DNA of 64,000 bases from Leptidea sinapis (taxonomy: Eukaryota > Arthropoda > Insecta > Lepidoptera > Pieridae). The stretch is taken from NCBI RefSeq assembly GCF_905404315.1, contig NC_066266.1:1991501-2055500 (forward strand). Direction: 5' to 3'. Positions 32,340 through 44,075 of this stretch are shown here, piece by piece (within the stretch, counting starts at the first letter, position 1; each line of letters starts with the position of its first letter). The notes below the pieces were generated by a model that saw only the letters and a list, made by a program, of their open reading frames with translations, searched no databases and was not told the origin of the DNA. A program made the translations under genes and the position numbers.

Positions 32340-34009
32340 CTGAAAAGGGCAAAATGATAAAAAACTTAGATTAAAATTACTTCAGTTTATACTAAGAATG
32401 GATGTAATGAAGGTAAATAAAATCAAATCAAAATCATTTAATTTATGTAGGTCACGGAAATGACACATGAATGTCAAAAATTACTTTTCTTACTAAAGGA
32501 GAATGCCGGAAAATGGATAGTCTAGTCCATTTTCCGGCTCACTATCATGCGTCTGAACCAGATATGCATACAAAATCTTTTTTTAAATTATAATTTCACA
32601 TATATCAATTTTAGTCGGATGCGAACAGGGGTTTAATAGTTATATGAATAGAAAGTAATTTATCTTTTCGAAACAAGCGGAACTGCCATATTAGGCCGGA
32701 AACGTCATTGTCAGTAAAACATTCACCGAATGATACCAGTATATTATGAACTCCCTTTTTAAAGGGAAAGGCAAGGATAACTACATATTCTAGGAAATAA
32801 ATCGAATGAAAACCGAAACAAACCTTACTATTAGCATAGAGCTGTTTGAATATTATTTGATAAAATCATATGAACATGTACCGTTTACCGAATATTAAGA
32901 AAACTGCATAGTAATAAAAAATAATATCAGTATTCATAGAAACGTATAATATGGATAGATATCGATATCTTTATAAATGGTAGCTTTGGTATGCCAATTA
33001 GATCTGCACTTCGTGTTTCTTCAACTTATTTTCGTAGCTTTTTATTGAAAAGCAATGTTGCAATGCAAATGCAAAGCTTCGCGGAACATTATAACTGCGG
33101 CAAACAGCAGCGAGCAACACCACAGAGTACTTTACTACCACTACACACGCAACAGACTATTTATACATGTATTGTGTTGTTTGATATTTTAATGCGTAGC
33201 TAATTCTGAAGAAAATATAAAACATACCATCTAGATTGTTAATAAATCCTACGTGGCTTCAAAGCTATTCATTTAACCTTATTATAATAATATAATTTCC
33301 ATTAAACCGTTGACTCATATCACTAATAATTATTTACACGATTATAAAGTTACCCATCGCCACCGTTGAAACTAGGGTAAAACCAAAATCGTAAGTAGAA
33401 ACACTGGCTGAATAGTCACGATGACAGCTTTGTTCAGATGTACTGTATCTTTTGACATAATTACATTGTTATCAATCAACTTATCGCTGATCGCAAGACC
33501 TTTGGAAAAGAAAAGTATTCAATTATTAGAGTAGTTTCATATCTGTAAAAATCGGAAATGTCAGTGATTTTCTGGATTTTTATTTTTGTGGTCAGTGATT
33601 AGTATGAAGTGTTTTCTTACTAAGTTTAAGGTTGAGTCCAACAATCCTACGTTAAAATGACAACAAGTTTGTTGTTAATTGAAATTGAAAAAATTTGATT
33701 ACTACAAATACCCTGTTTATATCTGATATTGTTTTTACATAATCTTGAGAATATTTTTAATGTTTTACCGATGATTTGGTTAAGACGCAAGAATAGCCCA
33801 ATTTTCATACAAGGATCGGCATTGTCCTTTACCGCCTCTTCGTAAAGGGTTGAGCAAATGAGTAGAAGTGTCCAAAAACTCATTGCCACTCCTTTAAATC
33901 AACTTTTAAAAACTTTTAAATAACATTTCAAGGTAAGAGTGAGAAACTGAGTGAAGAGAACTTTACTCGCTTTATGCGCAAATTGTCACTAAGGTGTCAA
34001 GTCTTACTG
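32340..34009. other. Intronic stretch of paralogue 2, no recognised gene
   Basis: A 13-bp hairpin lies at 32505-32517 / 32526-32538. A common LINE 3'-tail type repeat lies at 32410-32500 and 33835-33900 (GTAAAGGGTTGAGC). An open minus-strand stretch at 33360-33505 is described in the findings. A plus-strand open stretch at 32991-33203 has no recognised family. Confidence 0.4.
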
Positions 34010-35280
34010 TTTATTTTCCTTTTTTAAAAAGACGCTGAATAAAACGTGTATCCAATGAGAAGCTTTTAAAAATACAATTTGTGAAACAATACGTACGTGA
34101 TCGCCATTCCAAGACTTTACTGCCCCAATGGCCATCTGTCCGTGGAACTATATGCCCTGCCCACTGCCACTTCAGTTTCGCAATCGTTTGGACTATATCG
34201 CTTACTTTGGTTCTCCTACGGATCTCTTCATTTCTGATTCGATCTCTCAGGAAAAATCCGAGCATAGCCCCCTCAACTGTCCTCTGAGCGACCATGAGCT
34301 TTTTCGTAAGGCCGACTACGACTGCGTACCGTAAGTTATCACTGGCAACACACAATGGTTGAAATCTTTCGTCTTCAGACACTGCGGTATTTGGGACGAG
34401 CAGATTTTACGGAGCTTTTTACAAAAAGAAGAGGTTTTTAAATTTTACCTACCTAACTGGATTGTTTGTCCGATGTAGACGTACTCGTCAACAATTTCGA
34501 GAGTACAGTTCCCAATTGGGAGTAGGTGCAACATGGACATTTGACATGCTCTTCGTCTTATCCATGTTCATTTTGAGACCTACTCCTTGGGAAGCTATAT
34601 TGAGGACATCGAGCATATATATGGCTTAAGTCTTCCATGGTCTCTGCCATGATTACGATATCGTCGGCAAATCAAAGGTGAGTGATGTATTCGCCGTTGA
34701 TGTTGATGCCCAGTTCGTTCCAGTCCAGAAGCCTAAAGACATCTTCCAACGCAGCGGTGAACAGCTTGGGCGATATGACATCGCCTTGTCTGACTCCCCG
34801 CTGCAGTCGGATAGGCTTCGAGATCTGATCCTGGAGACGGACTGATGTGGTGGCGTTTCTATACAAACACTTCAACGCTTCGATATATCGTTAATTAATG
34901 TGGCACCTCTGGAGAGACTCACACATCGCCCAGATCTCGATCGAATCAAAGGCTTTCTCATAGTCCATGAACGCATAGCCTTGTTCGGGAGGCTGGTAGT
35001 CGCCTAACCTGCGCACGAGACGATTCGTGATAACCCTAGAAAACAGCTTATATACATGGCTCAAAAATGCTATGGGCCTATAGTTCTTCAAAAGCATTTA
35101 ACCACTTAGCACCACTTTAATTCTGTGCCATGCTTGAGGAGTTTTGCCCTCGAGCATGACAGAATTGAAAAGTTTCTGGAGGATTTTCAGTACAGGGGTA
35201 CCACCAGCTCTCAGAAGTTCAACTGACGTCTGGGATATCTTCGGTATAGTGTGGGGTTAATTTGGCTCAAGTTTTTCTAG
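34010..35280 (-). mobile_element. RTE-type LINE, RT and C-terminal part, broken
   Basis: In order on the minus strand: NYRPIAFLSHVYKLFSRVI and MDYEKAFDSIE (34900-35090), KPIRLQRGVRQGDVISPKLF and LEDVFRLLDW (34680-34830), an ADD-type region near 34650-34680, and VERTVEGAMLG-like and KLKWQWAGHIVPRTDGHWG (34110-34240). These are RTE-clade motifs. The frame is broken by stops. A further C-terminal fragment of the same kind is at 62200-62400. Confidence 0.85.
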
Positions 35281-35420
35281 TCACCTTCAAGAAAAGAGTA
35301 AACTTCCACCTTAAAGGCCGGCAATAAATCTCGACACACCTGCAGTTGTTGCGGATGTACATGGGTGGTTGCAACTCCCATCCAGTGAGCCTAATTTGGT
35401 CATTTGCTCCCTCTTATATA
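35270..35420 (+). mobile_element. Family A LINE 3' end fragment
   Basis: It contains ACCTTAAAGGCCGGCAA and GTTGCGGATGTACATGGGTG and ends in CTCTTATATATTG, parallel to 20260-20390. Confidence 0.8.
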
Positions 35421-35497
35421 TTGTATAAAGAACTAGACATTTTCGTTACTTTGCAACGCAATGCGTACATCTGTTCCAAAGTAAACTGCGCGAGAGA

Positions 35498-35530
35498 CAG
35501 CGTGGGCGACCTCAGAGGTCGCCCACGCTG
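35498..35530. repeat. 33-bp GC-rich palindrome with 16-bp perfect arms
   Basis: Arm 35498-35513 (CAGCGTGGGCGACCTC) and arm 35515-35530 are perfect reverse complements around one central base. Isolated in AT-rich sequence. Confidence 0.85.
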
Positions 35531-35871
35531 AGCTTTGTAAAAGGGGTAAGTGCCGCTTTGAGTGAATTTCGCTGATAGTTTAGAATATACAAATAATATT
35601 TTTAATGTTTTCATTTAATTATGTTATTTTAACGATCAACAAAAACGTACCAGTACTTGATTTTTTTAAATAAGATTTTCATTAAAGGTACACCATTAAT
35701 GGTTATGTTACATACGTACCAATAATGATCAACAGGGTTTAGTGTTTCATAATGTATAGCCATTTATATTCCAATTTAATTTTGTTAATGAGGTACCGAA
35801 TATAGAATATAATATTAACAATAACGAGATACTTAAGCCTTGTCAATTTGAACAGCTCTACCTTGAAGTAT

Positions 35872-35960
35872 ACTATACTAGCGGACCCGACAGAAGTTGA
35901 TCTGTTATAAAAAAAAAACTCTTGCGGACGGAATTTCTTTAAATCCGTTCTTAGCTGATC
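35872..35960 (-). mobile_element. Helitron-like terminus
   Basis: ACTAGCGGACCCGACAGAAG is the reverse complement of a CTAGT-type Helitron 3' end. Only the end is visible. 35420-35870 shows nothing else but the palindrome above. Confidence 0.45.
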
Positions 35961-36239
35961 TCTACTCGGTGAAAGGAATATTTATTTATAGAGTACAAGT
36001 AGTGTTACTAAATAAAAATCAAGGAAAAACTTAAATATTTTCGATTGCGGATGCGTCTTCTAGATATACCGTTTTCTAGATGCATCAGACTTATCATTGT
36101 ACAGAAAGTGTTGTCAGCGATATAGTCGTTTTAATATTTTTAGTAATTATAAACCTATTTCTCAGTCAATAATTAGTTAACTGAGATCAGACCACTGGTC
36201 AATTAGCCACTTTTAATATTGAAGTAAATAAATGTGTAT

Positions 36240-36675
36240 ACCTGTATTAATTGCTTATTTAATCAAAACAAATCTTATAACTATATTTACAATACTACGA
36301 CTACATAAAATTAAAACTATTATTACGTGGAAGCGTACCAAGAATACTGGCAGCATTACCGCGTTGGATAGCAAGGCTGATCCGTTGACCGAAATAGCTG
36401 CCAGCGCTTGGGTTTCCAGTAGCCTTATTGAGGCGCGAAGATAGTATTTTGAACATTCTCCGTGCCTCTGGGCCCCACGGGCCAAGTGTCTCGACACCAA
36501 ACGGTACAAAGATGTATGACTCACTGAGACCAACATATTTGCGACGCTTGCTGTCTTCGGCAGTCAAAGCAGCAGCCCCAGCACCAACTGACGTAACTTG
36601 GACATGAGAAGGAGCCAGAGTGTCGACGCAAGTAGCGTCCCACACCAGCGCCCTTCCCCGTGCCCAAGTAATTAA
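36240..36675 (-). mobile_element. Family D LINE 3' end, C-terminal nuclease-like domain
   Basis: The frame is better than in the 24 kb copy: [37 protein letters not shown] and SYFGQRISLAIQRGNAAS run without a stop from about 36670 to 36301. Left flank and 3' tail are as in the other copies. 36680-37200 is AT-rich with nothing recognised. Confidence 0.8.
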
Positions 36676-37199
36676 ATGTACTTGAATTAAGAAGTTTAAG
36701 TTTGTTCCGGTAAATAATAGGCGAATGGAGAAATATAGAGGTGATGTTTCGGAAAAACACTCAAATTTGTATTTCAATTATAACAGTAAGTAATCCAAAT
36801 GAGATGTATGGTATGTTATTAAAAATAATTAAAACATAGTTTGCTTCTATATTTACGTCAAAGATAGTCAACTCAGGTGGTCTCTTGTCATTTAATCACT
36901 GGGCAACAGCTAGTATTCATAGGAGCAGACAACGTCTCTATGAACTATATAGTGAGATATCGAGATGATTACATCATGACGTATCTTTAATTGTATATTT
37001 GAAGAAATAATCAAAATTATTTAAAAAAGTATGTACTATTGCTAAGTCAATGCATATTAGATAAATAATTAAAAATGTTATTAACTCGGAATTTGGAAGA
37101 GAGAAAGACTGCAATTTTGTATATAATCTAATAATAAATAATACTAAAATCCACTCTGAGCAGGAAGTAGCTTCTGCTTTTGAGATTTTATTTTTCTGA

Positions 37200-38830
37200 T
37201 ATCCCAGTTTCTATCACAAGCACTCTTGTCTCCTCCACCAGCGTTGCTGAGTCACTTCTTTTGGAAAATGTTAAAGAATGTAAAAAAAATCAGTTATTGA
37301 CAACATAGCACCATATTTAGCACTAGTTTTAATAGTTGTATTGAACATGGTGTGTTTCCTGACCTTATGAAATATAGTAATATTACACCAATATTTAAAT
37401 CGGGACTCAATTCTGATCTGAATAACTGTCGCCCTGTTTCGGTGTTAGTAAATTCTAGAAATATATTTTAGGCCTAATTCTTACTAACGTATAAGTTACA
37501 TATAAAACTAGGGAAGGCTCGATTACGGATGCAAAAAGAAAGAAAGATGTTGAACTCATCAGGAATATTTTTGAGGCATGGGAGGAATCACAGAATGCAC
37601 TTGGTATCTTTTGTGATTTATCTAAGGCATTTGATTGTGTTCAACATTCAACGCTGGTTAGGAAGCTATGTCACTATGGTATAAGAGGATCTGCGCTCGA
37701 TCTTCTGATCTCATAATTAAATAAAAGGATTCATCGGGTCAATGTGAAGATCTCCTGGGTCTCCTCTAGGTTTGGAGGTACCACAAGGGACACTTCCTCT
37801 TCCTAATTTATATAAATGATCTAACCAACCTTGTAGAACAAAAACATAAGGTGGTACTGTGTGCGGAAGACACTTCACTTATATTCAAAGTGAAAAGAAG
37901 CCAAGTTTTATATGACGAAGTAAGCAATGCTCTATCTTACATCGTGTACTGGTTTAGCACGAATAACTTATTGTTAAATAGTCATAAAATCAAGTAAATT
38001 CAATTTACCAATTGTTAAAAATGTAGATGCGAATATTTTATCAAACGGAGAGGTGGTAAAACCTGTGGAATCTGCTATATTTCTTGGCATTTCTCTTGAT
38101 TCCAAATTGCAATGTAGCCACCATATTGAAGGATTGGTGAATAGGCTTAGTTCTGCAGCATATTTGCTTAAGAAAATTAGACAGTTAACTGACATAGATA
38201 CGGAGCGTAAATTTATTTATTTTCAAAGTATTGTGTCCTATGACATACTGTTATGGGGCAGTGCGGCCGAAATTAATACCATCTTTGTGCTGCAGAAACT
38301 ATTCGTGCTATTTATAACCTAGGTCCTAAGGAATATTCTTGATAATGTTCTACATGTCCATAAGCACATTGAGGAATTTGCTAGAAACTGTGACATTTAT
38401 AATGTTAACACGAGGATCAAACATAAACTTGTTATGCCACCCGGTTAAGTCGAGTTAGTAAATCTTTTATTGGACGATGTATATGCTTCTACAATATGAT
38501 CCCAGTAAACGAACAAAACAAATGTGTTACGAAATTTAAAAGAATGGTTAATAAACGTTTATGTGGGAAAGTTTACCGTAACTTATACTTACTTTTCTTA
38601 ATGACACCACAGACTGGGAAAGAAGCAAATACCCTCAGGCTCTTAAATAATGAATGTTTATTGTATGATATCACACTGTAATCCATATTTTTATATATAT
38701 TAAAAAAGAGTTTCTTGCGCCCATTATTCTCAGGTCTGAGGCACGCTTTTTTGAATGGGTGGTAGTTTTTGACGATCAATATGTGATTTTGAATCCTATT
38801 TTGAATAAAACTGTTTGAATTTGAATAAAC
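37200..38830 (+). mobile_element. Family B-related LINE (Jockey-like), decayed
   Basis: It contains GVFPDLMKYSNITPIFKSG-like coding (37350-37400), AWEESQNALGIFCDLSKAFD (37577-37635), the FADD region replaced by CAEDTSLIFKVKR (37860-37900), KPVESAIFLGISLDSKLQ (38055-38110) and MVNKRLCGKVYRNLY (38535-38590). A 3' UTR follows to 38830. Stops and frameshifts are present. The same subfamily lies at 60880-62160. Confidence 0.75.
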
Positions 38831-39405
38831 TGTATTCATAATTGAATGGAGTTTGGCTGATGACTTAAACTAAGCGCATTTGAATAGTCACGATAAATCA
38901 TTCGTTAAAATTACTGAATTTACCATATTCTGTTATATATTAACCATACCATGTGTTAAACGCACAGGAAACTCAACGGCTACTCTTTTCAATCAACAAG
39001 TGTGTTTTACAATGGATATAATATACGTCATAACAAAATAATTTGTTACGTGCTGTATCGAATATATATTGAATCCTGCTTCAATAATATAAATTATTTC
39101 ATACTAAGTAATAAATAATTAACTGTATAAATATAAATTATCGTGTGGACCTGCATCAACCTTTAGAGCTTGTTTATGCATAAGCTACAATAACTGAGGA
39201 TCACTTTATGTGTGGTTATTATAAAAAATCAATAAAGGTTTAAGATAAAGTTAGAATAGGTGCAATAAATATAATAATTTAATAGTGACATTTATTGTGC
39301 ACAAAATAAATTTATTTATTACCTTGGAGATGAATTAATGCAAGTATTGCGACGAACATTTCACTCTTCATTTTTGTCTAGCAAAGTTTCCGAAAAAATT
39401 CAGCT

Positions 39406-39413
39406 CTTTTATA
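39406..39413 (-). promoter_or_regulatory. TATA box of paralogue 2
   Basis: TATAAAAG, 35 bp before the ATG at 39371, in the same spacing as the intact gene. Confidence 0.65.
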
Positions 39414-39955
39414 CTTTTCCAGTATGTTTCAATTAATCTTTTTTAATTAATGATGAATACTGAGAAAAGTAATTAAAGCAATGGAGCGCTAATTATTCTA
39501 CTTAATTAATATGTCAATATTTAGGGTGCCGCATAAGTAAATGAAAAACTCTGTTTTTATAGAAAAATAAAGTTATTGTGGTTAGAACGAAGAAGCCTTC
39601 TAAAGGATGTCCACAAGGAGGCACCATCTCGCCTCTACTATGAGCCCTTGACATTGATGAGCTTCTCTATAAGATGGATGAACTTAGTTCAACACTCAAG
39701 GTTATGCTCGTGTAGTGAAAAAGATTCGAGGCAACAGACAAAGTACTATCTCAACCTATATATAGAATGCTTTTTATATATCCAAAGTGTGCTAAGACAA
39801 TGAACTGGCCGGTAACCCTTAGCGATCCGATCCTCTAAGCTTTTAGCGATTTCAACGAGCGAAATATACGCGCGCGAAAGTATATCCATATGTATTAATT
39901 AACGAGTAGCAAAAGAATGCTTATAGTTACGATAATATCTGTGAATGTATCTGAG

Positions 39956-40775
39956 TGTTGGAAAAGAATATATTAAGACTAGTTCAGTTACAAAAATATA
40001 TTTGTATATTATCTATATATTTTTAGATATAAATACTTTGTAAATCGATGCTAAGTTGGTCTGAATAAAGGGCTTTATTATTATTATTATATTTGGATAA
40101 AATACTTACTTAATATATTTTAAGAGAGTTTTTACGACGACGCTTCAAGGTACTTTTAAAAGGAGGATGGCGAGAATGGACCCACATAATTTAAAAATTA
40201 AGGAAGCATTGTACACTTACAAGTTTATATTAATTATAATATAATAATAATAATAAAAAAGGCGCATAGATATGGGAGTCAAAAGAAATAAATTATTATA
40301 AGTATTAAAAAATCATTCAAATCAGTCATCTTGCATTACCGGAACGCTTTGCGCAATTGACAGTTTTTTGACATGACAGCCCTTGTCATAATTTATTTGG
40401 ACATTCCGACTTCCGACATCTTCTTTTTATCGATACCACCTACTTAAATCAGTAGTATCCTACTAATATTATAAATGTGAAAGTTTGTATGTCTGAATGT
40501 ATGTTTGAACTTCTTTAACGCAAACACTACTGAATGGATTTTGATGAAACTTTGCAATAATATAGCTTACACACCAGAATAACATATAGGCTATAATTAA
40601 TAATAAATATTGTGTGAATTATCTATACATTTAATGTAATTTAAAATTCAAATTATCATTTTACATAGGTAGGGAAGTCCTACCTCACAATAATACAGTA
40701 TAATGTAATGATATATTCTTATGTATATAAAGAAAATAAATATTTTTTATGTGTTGTAAAATAAGTTTTACCTAG
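39956..40775. other. No gene; LINE tail and Helitron 5' end
   Basis: A LINE-like 3' end lies near 40045-40092 (AATAAAGGGCTTTATTATTA). A Helitron-like 5' part is listed separately at 40445. A short ATA-rich microsatellite lies near 40235-40258. Confidence 0.45.
40445..40640 (+). mobile_element. Helitron-like 5' end
   Basis: TATCCTACTAATATTATAAA and TGGATTTTGATGAAACTTTG, then CAGAATAACATATAGGC. These words are typical of Lepidopteran non-autonomous Helitrons. No terminus is found in this orientation nearby. Confidence 0.55.
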
Positions 40776-42085
40776 TCAAATAACTGGCATCTTGTAGAAC
40801 TCCTCAACTGAGTAAAACGTATGTTCGAGAAGCCGTTTTCGGAGTTGTGTCTTAAACACCGTTGTGGAAGTTGCATCTTTCTTGATCGAGTTCGGCAGCT
40901 TGTTATACACGGATGGACCCATTATGTATACTGATCTCTCCGATTTACGCAGCTTATGGTCTGGAGTGACCAGTAAATGTGCGAGATTGTTGCTGCGTAA
41001 AGATCTAGATGTATTAAAACCTTTCTGTCGGAAGAGGTTTATATTATTATACGTGTACAGTGCTATTTGATAAATCAGCTCGCAAGGTAGAGGCATGATT
41101 TGAAGTTCTCTAAACAGCTATCTACAAGAAACATCGTCCGAGACGCCCACAAAGGCGCGCACGGCTCGTTTCTGCATGACAAAGGCTCGCCCAACGTCCG
41201 CGGCCCGCGCCCAGAGCTCCGCACCGTAGGTGAGATTGCTGTGGACGGTAGCGTGATAGCACGAAACTATCACGTTGCGACATGCAGTGCTGGCGAGCTG
41301 GCGTAATGCAAAGCAGGCACGACCAAGTCTAGAGCAGAGCTCGTCAATGTGGACATCCCAGGTGAGGCTACTATCTAAATAGAATCCGAGCAATTTTGTT
41401 GATTGTACCATCTCTAGTGGGGCATCGCCCGCGGTGACTGTGAGAGGCTGCGGTGGTGTACCATTCAGGTAGAAGGACATAAAGCAAGTTTTATCTCTAT
41501 TCAGAGCCAGACCGTTTGATCGGAACCACTGCTCAAGTTTTTGAACAACTGAGTTTAACCTCTGCAACTCGTATGTTGTCGGTGCGGTGACAATGGCGGC
41601 GACGTCGTCTGCGTACATAAATACCTCTGCGTCGCCGACCGCGTCGGGCAAGTCGTTTAACAGAAGGCTGAACAGAGTGTTGGACAGACAAGAGCCCTGG
41701 GGGACTCCGAGGGTCGTGACCATCTCAGATGACCTTAAACATCCGTTTTGCCCTACAACAGTCTGAGATCTCTTGGACAAGACTGAGGTTAGTAAGGATA
41801 GTGCCGGGCCGCGTATACTGTAGAAGTTAAGTTTATTAGAGATAAGGACAACCTTATCTCTAATAAACTCATCACAAGATCAGCTGTGTCAAACGCGCGT
41901 GAGAGGTCACAGCACAGGAGAGCGACGTGCTGGCCCGCCTCACGAGCGACCAGCACGCGCCATACCACCTCGCGCACCAGGTCCGTAGTGGCGCGTCCGG
42001 CTCTGTAAGCGTATTGCCTATCAGTCATCAAGTCGCGATCTCCTATGAAGGAGAGGACCCTGTCGTTCAAGCCCACTTCGAATAT
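40776..42085 (-). mobile_element. Family F LINE, 5'-truncated, RT to C-terminus
   Basis: On the minus strand: a left end at FEVGLNDRVLSF (near 42076), QYAYRAGRATTDLVREVVWR, LCCDLSRAFDTAD (41880-41920), a scrambled hairpin (41830-41869), an open RT stretch 41780-41118 and a C-terminal stretch 41096-40776. The 3' end is near 40760 (AAATAACTGGCATC). A second fragment is at 43500-43874. Confidence 0.8.
41118..41780 (-). pseudogene. Family F LINE reverse transcriptase, palm and thumb
   Basis: An open stretch of about 220 residues with LGVPQGSCLSNTLFSLLLND, FMYADDVAAIV (catalytic YADD near 41620), LNRDKTCFMSF, TKLLGFYLDSSLTWDVHID and LTYGAELWARAADV, the standard order for a non-LTR RT. The DLSRAFD motif is separated from it by the hairpin rearrangement at 41830-41869, so the protein is broken. 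Confidence 0.85.
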
Positions 42086-43217
42086 TTTTTTTAAGATTTA
42101 AGATTGATTGACATGACAAAAAGTTATAAAAGTTGTTATCGCCATAATATTCCACACGTTTCCACGCCACCTATGAGGTAGTGTACTTAGCGCGTTTTTA
42201 TAACTTTTTGAATCATTATATCTCAGAAACGGTGGCTCGTAAGAAAAAAAGTATTGATACATTTTTTATAGATAATTTTATGACCTACAATTTTTATGAG
42301 GTACTTTATGATAAAACTTACCGTTTGCTGAAAATCACGAAAAACAATTTTTTTTCACCTTTGACCTTGAATAAAATTTTTTCCATACCCGGGAATGATG
42401 GGGAACTTTTAAACATTGCTTATAATTGTTTTGAACAATTTCACTGATTTTCAGCTTGTTGTGACTTTATGTAACTTCACTATCGTTTTTTGGTCTAAAT
42501 TGACCGGACTATACTTTAATGACTATAGTATTCCTTGGGTTAAGTTTAAATAGTGTTGTATTCTCAAGGCAAAATCTATCCCTAGAAATCCTATACCTAG
42601 AAATATACCAAAAATAGAACATTTCTATTTTTGTACATTCCGAACATGCACTTCTATTGGGTTCTATGTGTTGCAGTGTGAGTGAATTAAAGTGAAAGTT
42701 AAATTAGTGCACGCCTTTTAACTATCAAAAGACATTTTAGATATAATAATATATACTTTTTGTTGATATAAATTCGACTTGAAATAGCGTCCATTCAAAG
42801 GAGGAGACCATTGAAATAAGTGGCGTACATCATGGAAACTTATTAATAATCGGAGAACGTAACAAAACTAAGAAAAAAGGAAATCGTAAGTAAGTATAAA
42901 AAAGTGGGAGAAAAAAGATTTTCTTAGGTACCTAAAAGTAAAATATAACCTAAAATTATTGAACTTTTAATTCGTATCTTATGTCTATGCCTACTACTTA
43001 CTGTCTGCCAAAAGATCTGTTCTGTGTAAAAGATAATATATACAATATGTGGAAGGCTAGCCAGCAGTGGCATATTTAAGGTAATTAGTAAAAAGTGCTA
43101 ATAATTGAGGATTCACAATACATTCTTTTTTCACGCAAGTAACGATACTTTTAAAGAAGTTACCTACTCATTTTAATATCAAAAAACGAAAATAATCTTA
43201 TTGAATCTTATTGTGAA
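42086..43217. other. Unassigned AT-rich stretch
   Basis: An 88-codon open plus-strand stretch (42181-42447) has no recognised motif and is AT-rich, probably chance. Otherwise nothing is identified. Confidence 0.35.
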
Positions 43218-43470
43218 ACTAGCTGACCCGGCAAACGTTGTTTTGCATTATAAATTATTTTTAGAGTTTCTAGGACATTGCTTTATTTTTATAAAATAAA
43301 CGTAGCCTAAGTTACTCCTTATTACATCAGCTACCTGCCAATAAAAGTCGTCGGATTAGCCGGAACAAACAGACAGACAGACAGACACACAAAAATTGTA
43401 AAAAATGTTATTTTGGTGTATGTACCGTATATGTATTCATAATATACATTTAGTAAAAAATGGTTACTTC
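43218..43470 (-). mobile_element. Helitron-like terminus with CAGA microsatellite
   Basis: ACTAGCTGACCCGGCAAACG (43218-43240) is the reverse complement of a GCTAGT-type Helitron 3' end. A (CAGA)n run at about 43371-43390 and a repeat tail follow. Confidence 0.6.
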
Positions 43471-43499
43471 AATATTATTATTATTGCGTGCATAATACC

Positions 43500-43874
43500 T
43501 TTTTAACGCCTGCATTCGCAAGGGTATATATCCCACTGCTCTCAAGCGAGTAAAAATAGCCCCGCTATATAAAGGCAAAGGCAAAAAAGTTGACATCAAG
43601 TCTTACCGGCCGCTATCGGTAGTTCCCGCCATCAGCAAAATATTCGAAGTGGGCTTGAACCACAGGGTCCTGTCCTTCATAGGAGATCGCGACTTGATGA
43701 CTGATAGGCAATACGCTTACAGAGCCGGACTACGGACCTGGTGCGCGAGGTGGTATGACGCGTGCTGGTCGCACGTGAGGCGGGCCAGCACGTCGCTCTC
43801 CTGTGCTGTGACCTCTCACGTGCGTTTGACACAGCTGATCACAACCTTATCTCTAATAAACTTAACTTCTTAAA
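43500..43874 (+). mobile_element. Family F LINE fragment, RT N-terminal part
   Basis: Plus strand: VDIKSYRPLSVVPAISKIFE (43590-43645), GLNHRVLSFIGDRDL, QYAYRAG, then frame-shifted VTSHVRLTQLIT-like sequence. It stops in CTCTAATAAACTTAACTTCT, the same point at which the 41.8 kb copy is scrambled. Confidence 0.75.
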
Positions 43875-43879
43875 AAGAT

Positions 43880-44075
43880 TTTGAGTAAAATGATTCCAGG
43901 TCTTAGCCAGCCTAAAGGGTCAAAGGTTTTAGCAAAAGTGGAAAAGACATTTCGTATTATGACAATGTTATTAGAACAATTCAAATTCATAACATTAAGT
44001 TCAAAATTGTTAGTTTGAGAGTGCCAAGTGATACCTACCGTTTTTAACGTGTCTTCAACTTTTATATTCACTGCA
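43880..44075 (-). mobile_element. BEL/Pao pol fragment
   Basis: The minus strand encodes VGITWHSQTNNFELN and STFAKTFDPLGWLRPGII, the BEL/Pao block joining RT to RNase H (FDPLGWLxP). 44076-44849 is AT-rich; no other feature is recognised there. Confidence 0.75.

Larger units (their letters stand above)
29653..39371 (-). pseudogene. Serine protease homologue paralogue 2, exons 2 and 3 not found
   Basis: Intact pieces: exon 1 39371-39323 (signal peptide MKSEMFVAILALIHLQ), exon 4 32339-32139 (67 codons, ends VSGWGRYS), exon 5 31575-31435 (47 codons, ends YNACD) and exon 6 29805-29653 (GDFGSP to TAG). Each has the same length, splice signals and phase as in the complete gene, and no internal stop. 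The Ser195 position is again Phe. No sequence resembling exon 2 (DDKIFGG to TADC) or exon 3 was seen in 32340-39322, which is full of LINEs. Joining exon 1 directly to exon 4 would shift the frame (phase 1 to phase 0). It is therefore most likely a pseudogene, although exons 4-6 look constrained. AATAAA lies at 29608-29613 and a TATA box at 39406-39413. Confidence 0.8.
29524..39955 (-). repeat. Paralogous block 2 of the three-copy segment
   Basis: It starts at the end of a family B LINE with CAGCTATACTATAATATAAT and ends beyond the promoter flank near 39955. It shares exons 1, 4, 5, 6, introns 4 and 5, and flanks with block 1; intronic pieces 35960-36180 and 38835-38880 are shared with block 3. 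It is lengthened by RTE, family D and family B-type LINE insertions. Confidence 0.85.

Noticed and set aside
32991..33203. 70-codon plus-strand open stretch, with a TATA-like box on the opposite strand
   Set aside because: No motif, no second copy, and the opposite-strand frame ends after 15 codons. Not supportable as a gene.
42181..42447. 88-codon plus-strand open stretch
   Set aside because: AT-rich, with no motif, homologue in the window or good context. Most likely chance.
43371..43392. CAGA repeats as a possible CRISPR-like array
   Set aside because: Simple tetranucleotide microsatellite in a eukaryotic repeat. No spacers.
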